Assembly: GCF_037392515.1 (NCBI RefSeq)
Contig: NC_090295.1
Coordinates: 25,026,501-25,090,500 of the forward strand
Source of the DNA: Haliotis asinina
Taxonomy: Eukaryota > Mollusca > Gastropoda > Lepetellida > Haliotidae
Length of the DNA stretch: 64,000 bases
Reading direction: 5' to 3'
Part shown: positions 46,381 through 58,200 of the stretch, piece by piece
How positions within the stretch are numbered: position 1 is the first letter of the stretch
How the letters are laid out: the number at the start of each line of letters is the position of its first letter
The notes under the pieces: model-generated
Told to the model about the DNA's origin: nothing
The model's input: the letters and a program-made list of their open reading frames with translations, nothing else
Database searches by the model: none
Program-made: the position numbers and the translations under genes

Positions 46381-47066
46381 GGCCACGTTCCTCAAAGAGA
46401 TTGTCGCGCTGCGACAGTCGCATGTCTATGTTAAAGTATGGGAGTTACGATCATCTTAGCACTACGACAGTCGTATGTCTATGTTAAAGCATGAAAGTTG
46501 CGATCATCTTAGCGCTCCAACAGTCGCATGTCTATATTAAAGTATGGGAGTTACGATCATCTTAGCACTACGACAGTAATATGTCTGTGTTAAAGTGTGA
46601 GAGTTACGATCATCTTAGCTCTACGACAGTTCTATGTCTATGTTAAAGTGTGAGAGTTACGATCATCTTAGCACTACGACAGTTCTATGTCTATGTTAAA
46701 GTGTTAGAGTTGCGATCATCTTAGCACTACGATAGTAGTATGTCTATGTTAAAGTGTGAGAGTTACGATCATCTTAGCACTACGACAGTCCTGTGTCTCT
46801 GTTAAAGTATGGCAGTTACGATCATTTTAGCACTACGACAGTCGAACGTCTTTGTTAAAGTATGGCAGTTACGATCATCTTAGCACTACGACAGTCGAAC
46901 GTCTTTGTTAAAGTATGGGAGTTACGATCATCTTAGCACTACGACAGTCGAACATCTATGTTAAAGTATGGAAGTTACGAGCATATCGCCACGACAGTCG
47001 CAAGTCTGTGTTAAAATGTGGGAGTTACGATCAGCTTAATGCTACCATCGCTTTGAGGAACGCGAC
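46381..47066. mobile_element. MITE with a tandemly amplified interior
   Basis: The outer ends are inverted: ACGTTCCTCAAAG at 46385 and CTTTGAGGAACG at 47051. Between them a 54-bp unit (cgacagtcgcatgtctatgt, then ttaaagtatgggagttacga, then tcatcttagcac) is repeated about 11 times with point differences. Similar single-copy scraps occur near 12550-12650 and 59935-59995, so the unamplified MITE exists too. Confidence 0.7.
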
Positions 47067-47462
47067 ATAGCACTAGTTTGATAACCGAACATAGCTGGTA
47101 CTTTTGGAATATCCAACCCGAAACTAAAGCAGCCGACCACCCAAGACAGAAGGAGAAGGGTACTCCAAATGCGTCATATTCTAGATACATCGGGGTAACA
47201 GTTATCTTAGCAAATGCTTCTGAATAAATGTCAAATAATAAATGTCTCAAATAAGTGTGAGTGATAAGCTCAATATAAAGCTGAGGAGCTATATCCTCAG
47301 CCTCGGTAACCTTAGAAATTTCATAAGAGATAAACCGTCGTCTTTGCCTTTTGTTGAATACAACCATCCAAAATTACCGAAGGGACTGAATACTGTTACA
47401 GGACATTAGAAGTTTTTGGCAGCCGTAGTGGAAAGTAATATACTTTTTATCTATATAATTAT

Positions 47463-49827
47463 GGTTACGGGTCGTTTCTCCCCAAGTCGTTTCATATCAT
47501 CCGGGTTGTTTCATCCAAATTCCAAACTAGGTCAATTCATCCCACATGTGTCGTTTCACCCTTGCAGCCTCTGTTGCAAGATGAGAGTAAGGGAACTGGC
47601 CAGTTTGGTTATTTCAAGAATGGAAAACTTGTAACGATCACCACTACTCGTGTCATTCCGGCAAGCCGGGTGGCGTCTCGTACCCCTCTCGTGGCCATGT
47701 TTACGACTGGGTCATGTCTAAGCGCAAACCGGCACTATTATCAAGGAAAGATAACTTTACAAACATGGCTGTAAGAATAGCCTACATCCCGTGGACTAAA
47801 CAGCAATACTGGCATTGCCTTTGCAAATATGTCTCAGTGGTGAATGTTGTTTATCCTTTAGCTCAAAATTTATGTTGAAATTGTGCTTGATATAGTTTAG
47901 CGAAGTTGAACAGTTACTCCATTTCCATGTTTTGAAATGCGTTTTACTATGCGCGATTTGATTGGTTTGCCACCATTCCTGGCAATAATGGCGTACGAGA
48001 ATGGTGCGAGTTTTCTTGAGGTCACGGAAAGAGACGAGTAGTTACGAATGTAACCAGACCTAGTGTAAACGTCCATAAGCAGTTACATCCCCAGCCTAGA
48101 TTGACGCAACCCAGGTCATATGCCGCGACTAACACTAACCAGGGCATCGCACAATCGCCGACAAACACCGCCATTGTATAGGAACCCGGCCGAGCCTTGG
48201 AACATTTACTACAAGGTCACTGTTCGACTGACACCGGTAGTAAACATTACCGCCATGCACGGAATATCATTGACAATGGGAAACACACTTTTCTGAGTTG
48301 GTATATTAATGGTCAAAGATGAGGTTGATGATATCGATTTCTCTTTATTTGAAACATTTGTGGAAAGCATGAATTATAACTGGCTTGAAGATTATGATAC
48401 ATTTTATAGCCCTGCAATCAAACTATAGCAGACATTCCGGTGACGTTTGCATCCGTCATGATCCGAGAAACTTATGCAAACTGATCTCGATAACGTTTTT
48501 TTTCTGTCTCAGACTTGCTAAGGAATTGTTTTTATCGATAAAGGTGTCAACCCGATATGTGCATGCATCCCTCCGACAGGATCAACATAAACCTTATAAT
48601 TGTAATAATGAACAGTAAGAACAGTCTCTGATAGATCTTCAAGGCATAAATGAGTGTCACACTCTTACTTGTGGCGACTTCAGGTAAATCTTTCTCTAGT
48701 GATGATCATATGAATAATGTATGCCATGATGTTGATGAGAATGACTTCTCTATAGAAGATCGTAATTCCCACGACAATGTTGTTAACGGTTTTGGTAGAG
48801 TATTGTTAGACATGTTATGCCTTCAAACTGTTTATAGTAAATGGTAGAGTATTCGGAGACGAACAAGGCGAATATACATACTGAGGGGTCAACAGGGATC
48901 CAGTGTCAGCGATTATTTTGTTTTCTCATCTGATTTTTTCTCATTTATACACGTGTTAAATGTTGGTGAAAGGGTGGACTCTGAAGGCTTTGAATACAAT
49001 ACATTAACCTGACTTGACTCGAGTGAGGCAGCGTGAAACCCATCATCCGCATCAAGACACAATATGTGGCACCGATAATGGTAACAGCTGTTTGATAAGA
49101 ATGTTGAATGCATGTGGTACACGGCGCTTGATAAATGATGTTAAATTGATACCTTTCAAATATCCAACTGTCGTTTCTCCAAGAAGATCACATTGTTAAA
49201 GCCTTCACACCTCTTAAGACCCGTGCGAACACAGAACACTCACCAGAGTTTGTAACGTACCTGGAAACAACGTGGATGGCAGCAGAGCTGTACACCCCAG
49301 TGGCCCAGCATACCGTCAGGACCAGTGATGACGTAGAGGGATGGCACAGACGGCGATACAAGAAGTGTGGTGGTGCTGGGTTGCCATTTTATGTCCTTGT
49401 GCCTCTCCTGAGAAGTGAGGCTGACCAAGTAAAACTCAAGTGCGCCTGGTTCAGAATGGTCTTCTGTCACGAGACAATAAAAAGAAATTCAAGAATATCC
49501 ACGAGAAGCGTCTTCATCTCTGGACACAGTACAGAACAAGGAACTCTGCACAAGTTCATTCCTGTCCACGGCAGCTACTTGCTATCCTCATTGACGGACG
49601 TCACGCGATGCAACACAGCCAGTGTGAACAAAATACTAATGTAATTATTCAAACAATTTGACTGTGATGTTTTGGCACTCCACACAGATGAATAAAAATA
49701 ATATTGAAACAATTTTATAGTTGACAATAATGCTATTTTTTGCTAGGGTGAAACTGTGTGGAGTGAAAAAGCACGGGTGAAACGACTTGGGGCTAATGTG
49801 TTTGGGGGTGAAATGACCCATTACCCT
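47463..49827 (+). mobile_element. MULE-type DNA transposon remnant (FLYWCH/MULE group)
   Basis: Inverted ends: GTTACGGGTCGTTTCTCCCC near 47465 faces GTAATGGGTCATTTCACCCC near 49825 (minus strand), and CCCCAAGTCGTTTCA occurs at both ends. Near the right end, plus-strand frames at about 49276-49640 read RTSDDVEGWHRR, LPFYVLVPLLRSEADQV and then, in another frame, LVQNGLLSRDNKKKFKNIHE. This is the C-terminal 'RTNNxVEGWHxxL...' region of MULE transposases as found with FLYWCH fingers in invertebrates. The catalytic core is missing, so it is internally deleted and frameshifted. Confidence 0.6.
49276..49650 (+). pseudogene. MULE transposase C-terminal remnant
   Basis: Two overlapping frames carry successive parts of the transposase tail, so at least one frameshift lies near 49440. 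Key words: DDVEGWHRR (about 49335) and LHLWTQYR (about 49520). The DDE core is absent. Confidence 0.6.
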
Positions 49828-49905
49828 ATATGTTGCACATGTGTTGTATTGAAACAAAAGCATGTTCGTTATATATTCACAATATGCCAATGTCTTTTTA
49901 CAGAG

Positions 49906-52103
49906 ATGGATAAATACATGTGGCAAGAACTGGTTCTGTTCGTGGTGTTTCATGCCAAGAGTGGACTACCTTACGAATATCGCTCCACATATCATAACTG
50001 CAAACCATGCCTCTGTCTTAAACCGAAAGCGAATGAACTCATCGCCAAGTGTTCCGGAAAATCACTCGATCATTCCTAATTCTGTAACTTCTTTGAAACT
50101 CAGCCACAATCTCTTCAGCGAGGTTGGGCCTGGGTCGTTGAAGCGGTTTTCCAACTTACAAAATTTGGATCTGTCCTTTAATAACATCCCTTCCCTACAC
50201 CGCGACTCTCTGGTCCGTGCCAAGATGTTGAAGTTTTCCTGAGTTTTCGCGAGAATAGGATCAATCTTAGATCGGCTGCCTACCCAGAAGGGCTCTTCCG
50301 TTTTCAGAGGCAACCGTCTACACTAGACATTTGCAAAAATGACCAGGGTGCTTCTGGATCATATTACCCGGACAGGACCTTTGCAGACTCTGCAGGTTTC
50401 TCTTCAGACACTTGCGATTGACGGCTTGTCAAAAGTCACATTTGGAGAGGGGTTTGCAAATCTGACCAAACTGATGAATCTGCATCTTTCGGGACAGAGG
50501 GGCCATTGCCATATTGGACACTTGTCTAATACCTCATTCAGCAACCTCCCATTTCTCAAGTTTCTAGACATGAGGAATTGTGATCTTCAAAATATCGAAG
50601 AATCAACTTTCTATCTACTGAGAAACATTTCCACACTCGATGTGTCAGATAATGAACATAAAGGTTTAATGTACTTGGGGAATCATTCTATGGACTGCGA
50701 TATTCTGCCATTCGTGTTCTTAATATGAGTATAGTTGTTCCAACGTTTGCTATTGGTGTTGAACTGAAACAGGACCACGCTAAATATTTGAATGACACGA
50801 GGCTCAAACACCTGTATGCAGACACCAACAGACTCGAACTAATTACAAGCACAGTTCCAAAATACTTGACATCTGTAGAGTCAATTTTAGTTAAGGGAAA
50901 TCGATTCAGGTTTGGAATGTATATGTTTTCTCTGGATCAGCTTCTTAGCCTGAAACAGCGTTACGCTTCAGAGCAGTAAATGTCTTATGATCAATTCTTT
51001 TCGTTTCCCCATGACCATGATAAAACATCTGAGGATATGAACATGCATGTTCACAGAAGAGGCATATCTGCTGTGTATGATTTTGTTTCTGTTGAATTGT
51101 ACCTGAAATCTACATTGTTATATTGACTTGTGACTGTGTATACCTTGCTCTCGTTGCATAATAATAGAGTTTGAACGTGAACGACTTGTCTTTGTTCTGT
51201 TTTGCTGGTTTACAAGGGGATTTCTTAAATTGTTGTGACGGTAAATTCTTAACCGTAACAAAGTTTCAAACAACAGGTTTGAAGGCATCACAGGGTCAGT
51301 TCGACGTGAAATCGATGACATGCAAGCCCAGACCAGACTAAGCGGAAACGTCTTCAAATGCAATTGCGGGCATTTGGATGGATTCCAGTGGCTGAAAGAT
51401 CACGTGGTGGTGGTCGATGTCAACGCATCTTCCTGTGTGATGGATGATGGAGACATCGTCAGTTTGGACAACCTTGAGGACATTGTGCTGACCCTCCAAC
51501 AAAGCTGCCACACACACAATCGTTGGTGGAACAGTAACAGGGATACTGGCGTTCTTCATGGTTGTAGTGGCTGGCGTCGTCTACTGTTACCTATGGAGAC
51601 TGAGATACATCTATTACTCCACCCGGAGGAAGTACATAGGCTACCAGAGACTGGCGGATGAGGAAGACAACTTCACTTATGATGCCTTTGTTTCCTGTGC
51701 TAACGAGGATAGAGACTTCGTTGTGCTGGACACGAGCAACGTTCTGGAGAAGACACACGGGCTGAGACTTTGCATACATCACCAAGACTTCATGGTTGCA
51801 GAAGTTATCACCTCCAATATCTAAAACGCCATACAATCAAGCCGTAGAACCATTGCTCTGTTGTCTCCAAGCTTCCTTCGGAGCTCCTGGTGTGACTATG
51901 AAGTCCACATGGCCAGACTGGAGAGCGTCTACGGTGGAAGGGTTGTGCTATGCGTTGTGTGGTACACTGACCTGTCGCGTAACGTAGCTTTAACTGAAGA
52001 CATCTCATTTGAAATTGAACATGGCGCCTATCTCAGATACCCCTCTAATGGTGAGGATAAGGAATCGTCTTGGCAAAATCTGAAAGAAGCGATCGTTTGT
52101 TAG
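49906..52103 (+). pseudogene. Toll-like receptor pseudogene
   Basis: Plus-strand remains of a complete TLR layout. An ATG follows an acceptor-like TTTTTACAG (49895-49903), then a short hydrophobic leader (WQELVLFVVFHA) and an N-terminal Cys cap (CKPCLCLKPKANELIAKC). Leucine-rich repeats follow (SVTSLKLSHNLFSEVGPGSL; SFSNLPFLKFLDMRNCDLQN), then the C-terminal LRR cap (NVFKCNCGHLDGFQWLKDH), a transmembrane helix (TGILAFFMVVVAGVVYCYLW) and a TIR domain. TIR box 1 is YDAFVSC, box 2 is LCIHHQDF, and the later SPSFLRSSWCDYE block is present. TLRs sense microbial ligands and signal through the TIR. The reading frame shifts near 50070, 50240, 50410, 50720, 51520 and 51830, and 50980-51300 is largely decayed, so it cannot encode a receptor. 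One cysteine cap before the membrane fits the single-cysteine-cluster type. Confidence 0.85.
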
Positions 52104-52498
52104 GTGTTCTAGTTTAACGTCAGAGAAGGAATGTACAAGTGCTTTTATATGTCTAAATCTGTATATGTACAGAACTTCAGTTAGTCAACTACCTGTACTG
52201 TGGGAACCGAATATTATCCTTTTGTTTTGTGCTGTTTTTTTGTTGTATCTTTGGACCATATTAGCAGTGCTATCCGTTTCCAATTTGGTAATTCTTCTAC
52301 CATTGAGGTGTTTAATTGTTGTAATTTATCACTCGATCATAAGAAAGTTGTCCATAAGAGCTGTCATTATTTCAACTCACAACAACACCTCACATGTCAA
52401 GGGTGTTCAGCTGCTTACCGGAACAGCAACCCGGTCATGCAAATAGGCAGGTCACATGTCACATTCTTACATTATGCTCGGCAGGTCATGTCACGTGC

Positions 52499-53638
52499 AG
52501 AATAACACCTAGTACTGGAAGCCGTGGTCATAGAGGTCACCCTGTAGAATAACACCTAGTGTTGGGAGCCGTGGTCATGGAGGTCCCCCTGTTGAATAAC
52601 ACCTAGTGTTGGGAGCCGTGGTCATGGAGGTCCCCCTGTAGAATAACACCTAGTGTTGGGAGCCGTGGTCATGGAGGTCCCCCTGTAGAATAACACCTAG
52701 TGTTGGGAGCCGTGGTCATGGAGGTCCCCCTGTAGAAATAACACCTAGTGTTGGGAGCCGTGGTCATGGAGGACCCCCTGTAGAATAACATCTAGTGTTG
52801 GGAGCCTTGGTCATGGAGGTCCCCCTGTAGAATAACACCTAGTGTTGGGAGCCGTGGTCATGGAGGTCCCCCTGTAGAATAACACCTAGTGTTGGAAGCC
52901 GTGGTCATGGAGGTCCCCTTGTAGAATAACACCTAGTGTTGGGAGCCGTGGTCATAGAGGTCACCCTGTAGAATAACATCTAGTGTTGGGAGCCGTGGTC
53001 ATGGAGGTCCCCCTGTAGAATAGCACCTAGTGTTGGGAGCCGTGGTCATAGAGGACCCCCTGTAGAATAACATCTAGTGTTGGGAGCCGTGGTCATGGAG
53101 GTCCCCCTGTAGAATAACACCTAGTGTTGGGAGCCGTGGTCATAGAGGTCCCCCTGTAGAATAACACCTAGTGTTGGGAGCCGTGGTCATGGAGGACCCC
53201 CTGTAGAATAACACCTAGTGTTGGGAGCCGTGGTCATAGAGGTCCCCCTGTAGAATAACACCTAGTGTTGGGAGCCGTGGTCATGGAGGACCCCCTGTAG
53301 AATAACATCTAGTGTTGGGAGCCGTGGTCATGGAGGTCCCCCTGTAGAATAACACCTAGTGTTGGGAGCCGTGGTCATGGAGGTCCCCCTGTAGAATAAC
53401 ATCTAGTGTTGGGAGCCGTGGTCATGGAGGTCCCCCTGTAGAATAACACCTAGTGTTGGAAGCCGTGGTCATGGAGGTCCTCCTGTTGAATAACACCTAG
53501 TGTTGGAAGCCGTGGTCATGGAGGTCCCCCTGTAGAATAACACCTAGTGTTGGAAGCCGTGGTCATGGAGGTCCTCCTGTTGAATAACACCTAGTGTTGG
53601 AAGCCGTGGTCATGGAGGTCCCCCTGTAGAATAACACC
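52499..53638. repeat. 47-bp minisatellite, about 24 copies
   Basis: Unit gtagaataacacctagtgtt + gggagccgtggtcatggagg + tccccct (47 bp). Variants: CACCTAG/CATCTAG, GGTCC/GGACC, catGGAGG/catAGAGG. It starts about 400 bp after the TLR pseudogene's last codon. Confidence 0.95.
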
Positions 53639-53912
53639 GTTGTCGCAAATGATACGGTGTAGGATCACTAGAACAGGCAGACACCCACGGCACATTGTTC
53701 ATGGCGGGGTTACTGGACAGAATGGTTTGATGGTTCCCAACTGTAGATCAGCTGATATGATTAGCAAATCATGATTGGGGGAACACCGAATGTATCAACG
53801 TCTTCCCAATATCGCGAGGATTCTGTGGTATACATCAGAGGCACTATTTGTGCTTAAAACAAGGCGGTGTAAGTAACAACACAATATTTGTGGGTGATGG
53901 ACGTTTTATCAG

Positions 53913-54073
53913 GACAAGTTCATCGACAAAGCCAGTACATAGTCACAAAGAAATACTCCCTAAAGAGGGACGATGTCGGTATTGACGAGGCAGCGTTAGT
54001 AAAGTTGACTGAAAACAGCCTGGATGATGTTATCAACAAGTGGCTGAAAACCATCAACCAAGGATCGGCCTAA
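53913..54073 (+). CDS. Possible terminal exon, unrecognised
   Basis: Follows an acceptor-like GTTTTATCAG and stays open for 53 codons to a TAA: SQYIVTKKYSLKRDDVGIDE, then a Leu-rich helix-like region (SLDDVINKWLKTINQ). Composition looks like real cytosolic protein, but there is no partner exon or domain. A second possible small exon follows at 54770-54820 with an AATAAA near 54869; the two are not obviously one gene. Confidence 0.28.
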
Positions 54074-54079
54074 CAGGTC

Positions 54080-55117
54080 GAGAGATCCCGACTACCTCTA
54101 TCCAACCACAGCGGATGCCGTGGCAGGTACATGAACTATCGGATCAACATGATATGAAACTTTTCAGAAACAACTGTATACGTAGGAAACTTGTGCTTTT
54201 CTTCGTTAAGATCTACATTCATCAAAAGCACTGCATTTGTTGACAATACGAGCAACATTTCCACGAGTCAGCTAAATGTTGGAGTCAGGCAAAGGAGGTT
54301 TGTGACTGTCCCCATACGCGTGTACGCTTGGGGACGATATGAACTGAACTCCCCCTGTCTCCTGTGATCGTAGGCGGCGAGACATCGCTGCATCTATGGA
54401 AGATAAAACATACAGTTTCAGTTAGGTTCCTGCTGATTGTTTAACCTCTTGAAAACTAATGTAACAATTTATACAAATATATCATCAAGTTAAAAAGCAC
54501 GTATGTTTTCTTGTTTGTTTGCTAACACGGTACCAGATATATGGCTTTGAGTTTATTTACAGTTTGACACCTTGCGCAATGACTGTATACTCACAGAATC
54601 GACTGCATTACAGTTAAACGGGGAAAAAAGACTTATTCATACCAATAATTATCACTTAACATGGCATCACAAAACGGTGTACAAACACACTTCGGACAAA
54701 AGACTCAGCTTGACAGTTAGCATTATTAAGAGTGAATTAGTATTTCTAAAACATTACAGCTGTGACACAGCTGAGGACAACATCTCGATGTCGGGACCAT
54801 TGAAGGCCATCAGTGATTGACAGACGTCACAGAAGACGACAGAGCGGTGAAAGTTATTTTTGATAATAATAAATAGTTACATCTTGATTGAAAAAATCAT
54901 ATGTAGCTTTAATTACATCTTGCATAGCACAAAAATGTAAATTATGATCATCAGCTAAAAAATATAGATAGCAGTAACGAATACCTTAATTAATTTATAT
55001 TGAGTTGATAACAATTGTTAGAACTTAAATTGATAAAGAATTGCTATACATGACATTAAATAATGAATATATATCTGAAACATATAATGAACAGTTGTAT
55101 ATAATGACTAGCTATAC
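54080..55117. other. No gene recognised; expected place of receptor tail exons
   Basis: The cytoplasmic exons of the minus-strand Ig receptor should lie here or further left, but I could not find a convincing phase-1 acceptor followed by an open frame. Confidence 0.35.
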
Positions 55118-55255
55118 CTTGTCGTAGTGCACGACGCCGTCTCCACGTGAGATACATTATTGTTGTAACACCGAGCGCACTGGTCAGGAGAAGTAGCACT
55201 CTCACACAATCCAGAAGGAGAGTTGACTTGTCACCCTGGAGTCTGGGGTCTCCAT
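55118..55255 (-). CDS. Ig receptor: transmembrane exon
   Basis: Acceptor TTTATTCCAAG, donor CAAG|GTATAG. 45 codons with a 2-nt lead and 1-nt end. A short juxtamembrane stem (GDPRLQGDKSTLLLDC), the membrane helix, then a basic stop-transfer run RRRR. Confidence 0.7.
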
Positions 55256-58200
55256 CTTGGAATAAATCATACAGTACTCTTTAACTTGTGGCGTTGTCAG
55301 CACTCAGGTGTTTACCACTGAACAGGAATGCGTTTTAAAACGTCAAAGGGCTTTTGCCACGCACAACGCCATTTCTAGAATAGCCTTACGAATCATATGC
55401 TATATTTGTTATTATATTTTTCTTATCTTTTGGGGCTGAGTCCTAGAGGGATTCATGTACACACCCTCAATACCCAATGACCGGTATACAAAGACAGCGA
55501 TCTAACCCACTAAACCATCACCGCTTCCAGATGGAATGGAGGAATGACAACAGGTAGATTACCGAGGAAGTGTAAACCAAAATCTAACAAATGCTTGATG
55601 TTTGAAGTTTGATCACTGTTACTGAATCATTATTTCCGAAACGCACAACAGATTGGTGGCGTAGTCATGGTGACAGTACGTTCTGGCATTGCTGACGTCT
55701 CCGCTTATTTCTCTGATATTACTACCAATTTCCCACATGCCAGACATGACAGTTTCCATTTCATTTTGCAGAACATGGTTTTCAAGGCTTAAAGGAAACA
55801 TGGGGTGATTTCGTGCTTAGAAAACGTGGGTGTGCTTGTTAAACGCCCATGCGTTTGTGTATTCTTACATGGTTCGGTTACACGTCGTAGCTGACTCTGG
55901 CAAAAGGTATGGAGGCATGGCAAAAACATTTTTATCTATTTACAAAATAACGATTATACACAAATGAACCAGACATCAAATTAATCTCGTTAAAATCAGT
56001 TGTTGTTTTTTTTATTTCTTTCATTGGAAACTAATCGTTCTTACGTTCGTCACTTCGTGTCGAAAAATTGAAATTAGATATGCTGGTCTGAATGCGTCGA
56101 CTTCAGGAGCATCGGCACTCGGAACTGGCTGATTAGAAAATCTCGACGTTGGTTGGCTCAGGAGAATATTCAACCAAAGTGGCCTCCTTCAAAAGTATCC
56201 CCCGGTCTTCAGGTTGGTACCAAAGCACTTTTATGACATCGATTCGCAAATGTGAATATTTTAAAATTGCAGTGTACACTGACCTGGACTTTCCAGACGT
56301 AAGGTGACTTCATCACTGTACTTGGCGTCACCGACCGAACATCGAATCTGGCGACAGTCGTCCAGGCTGGTGATGGTGTGGATGAGTGTGCTTGCTGCCT
56401 GGAGTTCACACTTACTGACTGGGTCCTCGGTCGGACTTTCATGTCTGATGCGTTCCTTGTGTGGGTATTCTGTCCACCTGGTCGACTCGCCTGCGCTCCG
56501 CCATTCCCATCTCCAAAGGCTTGAGTTGAATTGGCTTCCTACACGTCCGCTACATTTAATGTGAAGGTCAAGGCCGACATGGTATCGTGAACCACTAGGC
56601 GTGAGCCTCATGTACGGGATGTGGGCAGTTGCTGTAACAGGACATGGGTGACGCTTGTATATTACATACAGGCAACATTATAACAATACATTCAAAGGGG
56701 TCTTTGTCAGTTACACAATTAAAGTATCGAATTTGCCTGCAAATGAGCTGGGTCTGATGAAACTACAACAGTACTCCTGCCACAGCAGGACCTGTCAACA
56801 AACTGTGGACTGAAGGCCTAAAGTGATGCTGGTCCAACACGTTCATCACTTTGTTGAAACTCACGAGGATGGTGAATACAAACTAGTAAACATAAACGTG
56901 TCGAACTGAGATTAGAAACGTTCCTGGGTTTCTGGTGAAGGGACGCAACTCTGCACAGCTATCTGCAGTGCCTCTGACGACCGGGTCAACGTTGCTCCGT
57001 CAGCTCATAAAGAGCTTAATATTCTCTCACTACAAATATCATCATACTATTTGATAGTGTGTTCGGTTTACTTTTACTTTAATGTGTAATATTAGATGAC
57101 CAATGTGACCGTGACACTGAGATACAAGACAATGGTTACCTGTGATCTTGACATTGTAATTACAAGACAATGGTTACCTGTGATCGTGACACTGTGATAT
57201 AAGACAATGGTTACCTGTGACTGTGCCACTGTGATACAAGACAACGGTTACCTGTGACCGTGGCATTATGATACAAGGCAGTGGTTACCTGTGAAGGTGG
57301 CATTGTGATACAAGACATTGGTTGCCAGTGACCGTGACATTGTGATACAAGACAATGGTCACCTGTGACCGTGTCATTGTGATACAAGATAACGGTTACC
57401 TGTAACGGTGACATTGTGATACAAGACAATAGTTGTGTTGTAGCTGGAGTTTGACTTGCAGTAGTACACCCCCTGGTCGTCACACCTCAGCTGATACAAG
57501 CTGATGTACATATAACCACCTCTATCAGTGATTGTCCCGGATGAAGACGCTCGTTTCCTGATCGCGGCATCAACAATGTGAGGTCCTGCGTCTCCGTGTT
57601 GGAGAGTCGCCATCTTTATTCTCCTGTCATCGACTGTCTTGCCGATCTCCATTGCTCGTGTCGTTAGGTCGCCATGTTGGGTCCCATGGTGTAAACATGT
57701 TAGGCTCATCCAGTTTGTTTGTCCCACGCCACCAAGTATGATTCTTCCTGGTCTGACTTCGAATGAGGTGTTAAAATTGTCTGAATGAAAGATAAAGAAT
57801 ACTATATTTTAATGGGTGGAGAAAAAGGTGACGTCTTGTAGAAGGGGTCGATCTAACTGGACATTGTCGTTTCTAATTTTCGTAGGTGGTATTTCTTTCC
57901 CTTGGGGACTGAATATAGTCTCATACACCCTGCACCATACTGTTGTCAATTCCTCTGGATCTCACCCGATTCACTAGTCCAAAAATTCTAAATGAGGAAA
58001 GTCTTGATCTGCCTCTGGTTCTGAATTACCCACCTCACTGTCTCTCCATTTCAATTTATATGGAGCTTTTTATGTTTCTCCCAGATCTATATATCAGACA
58101 CTTGACATTTGTCCAGAATAACTATAAGCTTCATCCATGATAAGCTTCATCCACATCCATGACAAAAACAAATAACATAAACAAAAAACCCCAAACAAAC

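Noticed and set aside
57211-57483. Repetitive protein 'VLYHNxTVTG' on the minus strand
   Set aside because: It reads through the 37-bp splice-site array, whose unit length shifts frame each copy. It is intronic.
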